Shown: positions 1 through 4,182 of the stretch, in pieces
Layout: every line of letters begins with the position of its first letter
How positions within the stretch are numbered: the stretch's first letter is position 1
NCBI GenBank assembly: GCA_045657665.1
Contig: JAZOTN010000013.1
Location: 1-16,235, forward strand
Source: RUG12461 sp045657665
Lineage (GTDB): Bacteria > Bacillota > Clostridia > Lachnospirales > Lachnospiraceae
Length of the DNA: 16,235 bases
Reading direction: 5' to 3'
The notes under the pieces: generated by a model
Told to the model about the DNA's origin: nothing
The model's input: the letters and a program-made list of their open reading frames with translations, nothing else
Database searches by the model: none
Program-made: the position numbers and the translations under genes

Positions 1-51
1 CTACCATGGTCAGATAAACTTCCAAAAGAAATCCGTGTTACAATAAAGTGA
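1..51 (+). CDS. 3' end of an unidentified upstream gene (partial)
   Basis: Frame 1 is open from the window edge and stops at TGA 49-51, giving the tail LPWSDKLPKEIRVTIK. A terminator hairpin follows 30 nt later, as expected after a gene end. The other two forward frames also stop early (14-15 codons or fewer), so only the terminator context favours this frame. The LPWS...LP tail faintly recalls the C-terminus of IS66-type transposases, but 16 residues are too few to assign a family. Confidence 0.3.
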   Translation, partial: LPWSDKLPKEIRVTIK

Positions 52-80
52 ATCTTATGATTAAATGTAAAGAAACATAA

Positions 81-110
81 GCCTCTGCGTTATCATGGCC
101 AGAGGCTTTT
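81..110 (+). terminator. Rho-independent terminator after the upstream gene
   Basis: GCCTCTG (81-87) pairs with CAGAGGC (100-106) over a 12-nt loop and is followed at once by TTTT (107-110). It lies just downstream of the TGA at 49-51 and closes the transcription unit entering from the left. Confidence 0.7.
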
Positions 111-339
111 GTGTTGTGTACGTGCGTTTTGTACTATTTACATTTCTTTATCAAAAATTTATAATTTTCCCTCTGTACGAGCTATTTTTCGGGTGTTATA
201 CTTCTTTTAAGCAAGAAATTCTTGAGATCATTTCTGATATCTATCACGTTTCCTGCTGTAACAGCTTTATCCCATTTTTTTAAAAGCAGGAGACTGTATA
301 TCATGCCTCCTGCGAAAATCTATTTCAAAGGAGGAAAAA
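111..339. other. Non-coding stretch before the first nuclease remnant
   Basis: No credible gene is seen in these 229 bases. They hold one copy of a 22-bp dispersed repeat (125-146). They also hold two competing short hairpins: TCCTGCT 251-257 with AGCAGGA 285-291, or GCAGGAG 286-292 with CTCCTGC 307-313. An AAAGGAGG ribosome binding site at 327-334 belongs to the broken gene that follows. Neither hairpin has a U-tract on the + strand, so they are not evident terminators. Confidence 0.45.
125..146 (+). repeat. 22-bp dispersed direct repeat, left copy
   Basis: CGTTTTGTACTATTTAC followed by ATTTC matches 3817-3838 at 21 of 22 positions (A142 versus C3834). The two copies lie outside the two nuclease/ATPase units and so bracket nearly the whole accessory island. 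It could be an element boundary or a dispersed family sequence; two copies do not decide this. Confidence 0.6.
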
Positions 340-1016
340 TTGAGAAAACGAATCGACTGGCATTCCGGCTTTGCCGGAGCGCTTGGTCTCTCATTCCGGA
401 AATACCGGGATGTGCTTGAGATCCAGCGCGAAGTGCCGCTCACGAAGGAACCGCTCCAAAAGTGAACGGTATCCCGACAGAAGAACTCACGGTCACAATT
501 ATCCGGAGTGCATATCCGAGAGAGCTGTTTCGCTTATGGAAGTCAGAAGGAAAGAGCATCTGGGAAACAGCTCCGGGTGTATACCGTATCGGCGGAGTTG
601 TCGAGCTTCCTCTTCAGATTGTTGTAACAAGAGAGCTTCTGGACGATGACTTTCTGGCGTTCCGTGTAATGGAAAGGGATGCATGCGTAAAGGATACGGT
701 AAACTTTTATACAATGGTAAACGGATATGAGAATCCGGGAGATAAGGAGGATGCAGGAGCAGTCCTCTATGTTGCGAAGGAAATCAACAGAAATCTGAAA
801 GAGAAGAGGTGGACTGATATGGTATATCCGGCAATAAGGGAATTGATGCAGGAAGATTTTGACGCAGCCGAAGCACGTGGAGAAGCACGTGGAGAAGTGC
901 GCGGAGAGAAGCGTGGCGGTGAAAAGAAAATGGAATCATTAAAAAAACAGGCGAAAGAATTGGAGAATAAAGGCCTTGGTGCGGACCAGATTCTGAAAGA
1001 ACTGGGTCTTGTGTAA
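340..1016 (+). pseudogene. Rpn-like PD-(D/E)XK nuclease/transposase family gene, internally deleted
   Basis: A TTG at 340, five nt after AAAGGAGG (327-334), opens a 41-codon frame (IDWHSGFAGALGLSFRKYRD ... KEPLQK) that stops at TGA 463-465. The rest continues in another frame from about 462 as NGIPTEELTVTIIRSAYPRE ... ELPLQIVVTRELLDDDFLAF, and ends in a charged tail with ARGEARGEVRGE repeats and KELENKGLGADQILKELGLV (stop 1014-1016). These two blocks match, from memory, the N-terminal and the C-terminal parts of the recombination-promoting nuclease (Rpn)/PD-(D/E)XK 'transposase' family common in Clostridia. The middle, where the D...ExK catalytic core should be, is missing, apparently through a deletion plus frameshift at about 461-463. 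The 3' part taken alone is a 184-codon ORF with a GTG start at 462 and no good ribosome binding site, so an automatic pipeline may call it a small hypothetical gene. The 117-bp repeat begins 4 bp after its stop. Confidence 0.7.
873..920 (+). repeat. In-frame 12-bp tandem repeats coding for ARGE units
   Basis: GCACGTGGAGAA occurs twice exactly (873-884, 885-896) and is followed by two diverged units. They are in phase with the 462-1016 frame and encode ARGE-ARGE-VRGE-KRGG. Such expandable charged repeats are typical of the C-terminal tails of this nuclease family. A related AEGx series lies at 3536-3583 in the second remnant. Confidence 0.6.
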
Positions 1017-1078
1017 GGGGAGACAGGGGACGGTTCTCTGTCTCATCAATAAACAATCGTGAGCTCATCATAAACCAC

Positions 1079-1107
1079 TTGAAAATAAATACGCCTCCGG
1101 CTAAAAT
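1079..1107 (+). promoter_or_regulatory. Promoter of the DUF4143 ATPase gene, inside the repeat
   Basis: TTGAAA (1079-1084), a 17-bp spacer and TAAAAT (1102-1107). The predicted start point is about 1114, in the loop of the hairpin 1094-1134. Transcripts from here would therefore contain only its right arm. Confidence 0.6.
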
Positions 1108-1134
1108 AAGATTGAATCGAATTTTAGCCGGAGG
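1094..1134 (+). promoter_or_regulatory. 14-bp hairpin that can hide the ATPase ribosome binding site
   Basis: CCTCCGGCTAAAAT (1094-1107) is a perfect inverted repeat of ATTTTAGCCGGAGG (1121-1134) with a 13-nt loop. The right arm carries GGAGG (1130-1134), 8 nt before ATG 1143. Only read-through RNA from upstream contains both arms and can sequester the SD; RNA from the promoter at 1079-1107 cannot. Arrangements of this kind are established for IS10, IS50 and IS200 transposase genes. Applying the same logic here is inference. It has only a broken U-run (TTATTTT) after it and so is a weak terminator at best. Confidence 0.65.
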
Positions 1135-1142
1135 TTATTTTC

Positions 1143-2369
1143 ATGCAATATATTAACAGAAGCCTTGAACAGAAGATTATGGATATCAGCAGTGATTACA
1201 GCTGTCTTCTGCTCATCGGGCCAAGACAGGTCGGAAAAACGACGATGCTTGAGCATCTGATGGAAGGTTCGGATCGACGAAAAGTTACTCTGGACGATGC
1301 AGAGAACCGGAGACTGGCGAAAACAGATCCGGCACTGTTCCTTGAACTGCATCAGGCTCCTGTTTTGATCGACGAAGTGCAGTATGCTCCGGAATTATTT
1401 TCTTATATAAAGATCAACATAGATAAAGGAGCCTTACCCGGTTCATACTGGCTGACGGGTTCTCAGGCATTTCAGCTGATGGAGCTGGCTCAGGAATCAC
1501 TGGCAGGAAGAACGGCAATTGTCCATATGTCCGGTCTGTCACAGTCCGAGTTGTACGGAGACGGAACAACAGAACCGCTGTCAGTCGACCAGAAAGCTTT
1601 GAATAAAAGAAAAGAACATCTTGCAAGCTGCAACGCAACGGAGATGTTCGAAAGGATCTGGAAAGGCAGTATGCCTGGGCATAGAAGCGGGAGGTATCAG
1701 GACAGGGATGTATTCTATAGTTCCTATATCGAGAGCTACATCAACCGTGATGTAACGGACATGATCCCCGGTGTGGATAAGCTGCTGTTTTCGGACTTTA
1801 TCAGAGCTGCAGCCTGCCGTGCAGGACAGATGCTGAATGTTCATGATATTGCTCAGGATATCGGCGTTTCAGATGATACTGCAAGAAGATGGCTGCAGGT
1901 GCTCGAAAAGTCAGAGGTGATTTTTTATCTGAGACCCTACTCCAATAATCTTCTGAAGCGTACCATAAAGACACCGAAAATGTATTTTTTTGATACCGGA
2001 CTGGTTGCATATCTGACAAAATATTCAAGCCCGGAGATTCTAATGAATGGTGCGATCAGCGGAGCAATTCTCGAAAACTATGCAGTAAGTGAGATCCGAA
2101 AGACATGGATGAACAATGCAAAAGAATGCCTGTTTCATTATTATCGCGATAAAGAGTCCAATGAGATCGATCTGGTATTTGAGGCAGACGGGGAGTTGCA
2201 CCCGCTGGAGATTAAGAAGAGCACCAATCCCGCGACAGAACTGGTATCAGAGTTCAAAGTGCTGGACAAGGGGTCCATGCCAAGAGGTGCAGGTGCAATC
2301 CTGTGTCTTAGAGAAGAATTGTCAGCGGTTGACAGGAATACCAGTATCGTTCCGATCTGGATGATATGA
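1143..2369 (+). CDS. AAA+ ATPase with C-terminal DUF4143 (PD-(D/E)XK-like) domain
   Basis: The protein has 408 residues, the usual size for the AAA_14 + DUF4143 family. Residues 26-33 (GPRQVGKT, K32) are Walker A, 74-80 (VLIDEVQ) Walker B, and 104-108 (LTGSQ) sensor 1. A helical middle section (about 205-260) includes a helix-turn-helix-like stretch, DIAQDIGVSDDTARRWLQ. The C-terminal part holds NEIDLVF (D343) and LEIKKS (E356, K358), the spacing of a PD-(D/E)XK nuclease fold. The ATG at 1143 is fixed by GGAGG at 1130-1134. No cellular function is established for this family; it is abundant and multicopy in gut Clostridia and Bacteroidales and often lies near mobile DNA. The gene looks intact, unlike its neighbours. 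Its promoter and SD come from the 117-bp repeat. DNA binding or cleavage is an inference from the fold. Confidence 0.88.
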   Translation: MQYINRSLEQKIMDISSDYSCLLLIGPRQVGKTTMLEHLMEGSDRRKVTLDDAENRRLAKTDPALFLELHQAPVLIDEVQYAPELFSYIKINIDKGALPGSYWLTGSQAFQLMELAQESLAGRTAIVHMSGLSQSELYGDGTTEPLSVDQKALNKRKEHLASCNATEMFERIWKGSMPGHRSGRYQDRDVFYSSYIESYINRDVTDMIPGVDKLLFSDFIRAAACRAGQMLNVHDIAQDIGVSDDTARRWLQVLEKSEVIFYLRPYSNNLLKRTIKTPKMYFFDTGLVAYLTKYSSPEILMNGAISGAILENYAVSEIRKTWMNNAKECLFHYYRDKESNEIDLVFEADGELHPLEIKKSTNPATELVSEFKVLDKGSMPRGAGAILCLREELSAVDRNTSIVPIWMI

Positions 2370-2387
2370 TCATGGCGGCCCCTTTCG

Positions 2388-2416
2388 TTGAAAAATTGGC
2401 GAAAATATTGTATATT
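2388..2416 (+). promoter_or_regulatory. Promoter of the GNAT-like gene pair
   Basis: TTGAAA (2388-2393), a 17-bp spacer and TATATT (2411-2416), within very AT-rich DNA. The predicted start point near 2423 rules out the in-frame ATG at 2366 and supports the start at 2450. Confidence 0.6.
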
Positions 2417-2449
2417 ATATATATAGATATACAAAGGAATTGCGAACAT

Positions 2450-2998
2450 ATGGTTAATTTTGAGATAGATGAAGTTTTACCTTGCCTAAAAAAAGTATCA
2501 ACCGGTGAAATTTATGATACGGAAGTATTACAAGTCAAACGAAAGAGTTTTTTATCAAAATTTAATCGTAATACAGGATGGTATGTGAATTGGAGTGGCT
2601 TTTCAGAAGATACGGAAGTGTATGCTCTTGTCTTGAAGGGAACCACCGATATTCAGGGCATGGTTGCATTGCAATATGATGACGCTGCGAAAGCGGTTTA
2701 TGTTCTGTGGGGGTGTACAGCCCCTCACAATAACAAATGGCAATATGGAAGACAAGAATATGCAGGAGTAGGCGGACATTTGTTTGCAATTGCGTCAGAG
2801 TTATCAGTTAGACATGGATATGAAGGCTTTATATATGCTGAAGCTATGGATGAGGAATTATATCATTACTATTGCGAAGAATTTCATGCAGCATATTTGC
2901 CGCCGCTGCACAACCCATATCGTTTTATGCTGTCGGACAAAGCAACGAAACAAATCCGGGAGGTGTATACTTATGAATGGACAGATGGAGTCTTATGA
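2450..2998 (+). CDS. GNAT-like N-acetyltransferase domain protein
   Basis: 182 residues. The ATG at 2450 follows AAAGGA (2434-2438), about 11 nt away. An in-frame ATG at 2366 would overlap the ATPase stop, has no SD and lies upstream of the likely promoter, so it is not chosen. The central part reads as a GNAT fold: strand VYVLWGCTAPHN, then the acetyl-CoA loop EYAGVGGHLFAIA (a GxGG pattern), a long helix ending VRHGYEG, strand FIYAEAMD and the helix ELYHYYCEEF. The substrate is unknown. It overlaps the next gene by 26 bp, so the two are co-transcribed and probably translationally coupled. The base composition is clearly more AT-rich than that of metY and later genes, suggesting separate acquisition. 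A two-gene unit of acetyltransferase plus small acidic partner resembles a toxin-antitoxin or modifier-partner pair, but this is inferred from layout only. Confidence 0.62.
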   Translation: MVNFEIDEVLPCLKKVSTGEIYDTEVLQVKRKSFLSKFNRNTGWYVNWSGFSEDTEVYALVLKGTTDIQGMVALQYDDAAKAVYVLWGCTAPHNNKWQYGRQEYAGVGGHLFAIASELSVRHGYEGFIYAEAMDEELYHYYCEEFHAAYLPPLHNPYRFMLSDKATKQIREVYTYEWTDGVL

Positions 2999-3191
2999 AA
3001 AAAAACAAAGAATGGTAGATGAATATTTACAAAGGGTGGATATCTATGCTCCGTTGAAGCCAATGGAGTTTGATCTGCGAGGTTATGCGGATTATTTATC
3101 GGAACACAATATTGATCCCAAAAACGTACCGGAAGAAGTGGCAAAACTGTTTTGCAAGGAGGGCACTGAGAACTTACAGCATATCGCTTGA
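2973..3191 (+). CDS. Small acidic protein paired with the GNAT-like gene
   Basis: 72 residues, with ATG at 2973 preceded by GGGAGG (2958-2962), a good SD about 10 nt away. About 14 acidic and 9 basic residues give a net negative charge. The protein is mostly helical in appearance: an N-terminal helix (SYEKKQRMVDEYLQRV), then PMEFDLRGYADYLSEHNIDP and PEEVAKLF. No family is recognised with confidence and there is no ribbon-helix-helix motif of the kind seen in known GNAT-toxin antitoxins such as TacA. The 26-bp overlap with the 3' end of the GNAT-like gene implies coupled expression at a set ratio. An antitoxin or regulatory subunit role is plausible but not shown by sequence. It has no terminator and is followed directly by the second nuclease remnant. 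Confidence 0.6.
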   Translation: MNGQMESYEKKQRMVDEYLQRVDIYAPLKPMEFDLRGYADYLSEHNIDPKNVPEEVAKLFCKEGTENLQHIA

Positions 3192-3213
3192 TTCTTCATC
3201 TTCAAAGTTGTAA

Positions 3214-3709
3214 ACGGAATCGCTCCAGATCGTAGTGTCAAGAGAACTTCAGGATGATGATTTCCTCGCGTTCCGTATTATGAAGAGAAACGCGGAAGAG
3301 AAGGATTGGGGAAAAACAAAATCAACAGGAAGTACAAGGACCGGCTGTTCAAGCTGGTTTTTGGGACGAAAGAAGACAATGAAGAATTGATGAATGTATC
3401 CGGGAAGGGATTCTTGCAGACCTTTTAAGAGCGCATAGGGAGGAGTTCTATATGGGAGTGTTTACATCATGGACCAAAAAGGATGAGGAGCGGTTCCAAA
3501 AGAGCGAGTTGAAGAAGGCAACGGCGCAGGCTCGCGCGGAAGGTCTCGCGGAAGGTCGAACAGAAGGTCACGCAGAAGGATGTTCTGATACCATGGAAAA
3601 AATGAGGAAGGAAGCAGGTGAATTGCTTTCTCAGGGGCACACTGCCGACGAGGTTCTTCGAGAACTGGGACTAAGCGAGACGGGGGACGGTTCTCTGTCT
3701 CATCAATAA
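3214..3709 (+). pseudogene. Mosaic of three Rpn-like nuclease fragments in three frames
   Basis: Three overlapping pieces, each in another frame, look like parts of the same family. (a) 3214-3390: SLQIVVSRELQDDDFLAFRI, closely similar to LPLQIVVTRELLDDDFLAFR of the first remnant. (b) 3315-3428: INRKYKDRLFKLVFGTKED, the typical N-terminus of the Rpn/PD-(D/E)XK transposase family. (c) 3383-3709: IDECIREGILADLLRAHREE, then an AEGx-rich coil and ADEVLRELGLSETGDGSLSH, the C-terminal tail. Hence one copy's C-terminal part is joined to another copy's N-terminus, which is joined again to a C-terminus, with the catalytic centre missing. Fragment (c) contains an ORF starting ATG 3452 that may be called as an 85-residue protein; the frame extends upstream of that ATG. 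Its last codons run into the 117-bp repeat, whereas the first remnant stops before it. Confidence 0.65.
3536..3583 (+). repeat. In-frame degenerate 12-bp repeats coding for AEGx units
   Basis: GCGGAAGGTCTC and three related units encode AEGL-AEGR-TEGH-AEGC in frame with the tail of fragment (c). This is the counterpart of the ARGE repeats at 873-920, but with another residue set, so the two tails derive from different family members. Confidence 0.5.
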
Positions 3710-3793
3710 ACAATCGTGAGCTCATCATAAACCACTTGAAAATAAATACGCCTCCGGCTAAAATAAGATTGAATCGAATTTTAGCCGGAGGTT
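3677..3793 (+). repeat. 117-bp direct repeat, copy 2
   Basis: It is identical to 1020-1136 except at G3682. The promoter equivalent is TTGAAA 3736-3741 and TAAAAT 3759-3764; the hairpin arms are 3751-3764 and 3778-3791; the SD is GGAGG 3787-3791. No start codon lies at the right distance downstream; the nearest ATG (3812) is 20 nt away. So this copy appears to have lost the gene it once served. Near identity despite decayed surroundings points to recent duplication or conversion. Confidence 0.9.
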
Positions 3794-3816
3794 CTATTAT
3801 AATTTACTGAGATGTA

Positions 3817-3838
3817 CGTTTTGTACTATTTACCTTTC
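3817..3838 (+). repeat. 22-bp dispersed direct repeat, right copy
   Basis: It matches 125-146 with one mismatch. Just after it, CTATTTACC recurs (3842-3850), so part of the sequence is iterated here. It marks the right side of the nuclease/ATPase island. Confidence 0.6.
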
Positions 3839-3872
3839 CCCCTATTTACCGTGTCCGAGCACAATTTGCCAT

Positions 3873-3941
3873 CGCATATATGTAAGATTAATGACCGCAT
3901 ATGTGTTAAATGATATTACGCATAAATGTTATATGAGATAA
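3873..3941 (+). repeat. Three degenerate units with a 23-bp period
   Basis: CGCATATATGT (3873), CGCATATGTGT (3896) and CGCATAAATGT (3919) start exactly 23 bp apart. The remaining 12 bases of each unit are AT-rich and only loosely alike. The period is not a multiple of three, so a coding explanation is unlikely. No gene is visible around them between 3800 and 3936. Candidate roles are protein-binding iterons or the relic of an element end. Confidence 0.45.
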
Positions 3942-4044
3942 AATCAGACTTCCGGATCTCATATTAGTCATAACCGCAACAGAGTATGGTTATAAGCGTG
4001 AAGACGGCGTATATGTTATTCCTATTGGATGTTTGAAAAATTAA
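3937..4044 (+). pseudogene. C-terminal remnant, probably of a second ATPase gene
   Basis: A 35-codon frame opens after TGA 3934-3936 and ends at TAA 4042-4044: KIRLPDLILVITATEYGYKR, then EDGVYVIPIGCLKN. There is no start codon and no SD. The closing pattern (EDGVYVIPIG) resembles, from memory, the last strand and tail of AAA+/DUF4143-type ATPases, which end in a short VVP/VIP strand (compare SIVPIWMI in the intact gene at 1143-2369). Its place between repeat copy 2 and a terminator fits an ATPase gene that has lost all but its 3' end. Confidence 0.4.
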
Positions 4045-4077
4045 GCACAAAACGTAATTCAAAAAATGATAATTGAT

Positions 4078-4110
4078 AACGCAGCCGCACTTCCCGCGGC
4101 TGCGTTTTGA
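4078..4110 (+). terminator. Strong Rho-independent terminator closing the accessory island
   Basis: AACGCAGCCGC (4078-4088) pairs perfectly with GCGGCTGCGTT (4096-4106) over a 7-nt loop, followed by a short T-run (4104-4107). It separates the island from the metY promoter eight bases further on. Confidence 0.85.
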
Positions 4111-4117
4111 TTTGTCA

Positions 4118-4146
4118 TTGAACTCTTCCCCCACTTTCCTTATAAT
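4118..4146 (+). promoter_or_regulatory. Promoter of the metY operon
   Basis: TTGAAC (4118-4123), a 17-bp spacer and a consensus TATAAT (4141-4146). The start point near 4153 leaves a leader of only about 30 nt, too short for a SAM riboswitch or T-box. The SD AAAGGAGG lies at about 4169-4176. Confidence 0.8.
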
Positions 4147-4182
4147 CATAAGGTAAATGTTTTTCCGAAAAAGGAGGCAGCA

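Larger units (their letters stand above)
1020..1136 (+). repeat. 117-bp direct repeat, copy 1 (promoter/SD module)
   Basis: It matches 3677-3793 with one mismatch (A1025 versus G3682) at a constant offset of 2657. It contains a short hairpin (GAGACA 1020-1025 with TGTCTC 1039-1044), a sigma-A promoter (1079-1107), a 14-bp perfect hairpin (1094-1107 with 1121-1134) and a GGAGG Shine-Dalgarno (1130-1134). Identity ends at 1136, six bases before the ATPase start codon. The sole mismatch turns an A-U pair of the first stem into G-U, so pairing is kept. Confidence 0.9.

Noticed and set aside
1..51. IS66 transposase end
   Set aside because: Only a 16-residue tail with a faint likeness; no inverted repeat or other IS feature is visible.
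2366..2449. Upstream ATG start for the GNAT-like gene
   Set aside because: No SD, overlaps the ATPase stop, and lies before the likely promoter 2388-2416; ATG 2450 has an SD.
3452..3709. Independent 85-residue gene
   Set aside because: The frame continues upstream of the ATG with nuclease-family sequence (ECIREGILADLLRAHREE), so it is the tail of a broken gene.
3798..3803. TATAAT as a promoter downstream of repeat copy 2
   Set aside because: No -35 at an acceptable distance (the nearest TTGAAT leaves 23 bp) and no gene follows.
3873..3941. CRISPR array
   Set aside because: The units are degenerate, contiguous and without spacers, and there are no cas genes.
4111..4182. SAM riboswitch or T-box before metY
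   Set aside because: The promoter leaves only about 30 nt of leader, and the hairpin at 4078-4106 is upstream of the promoter.
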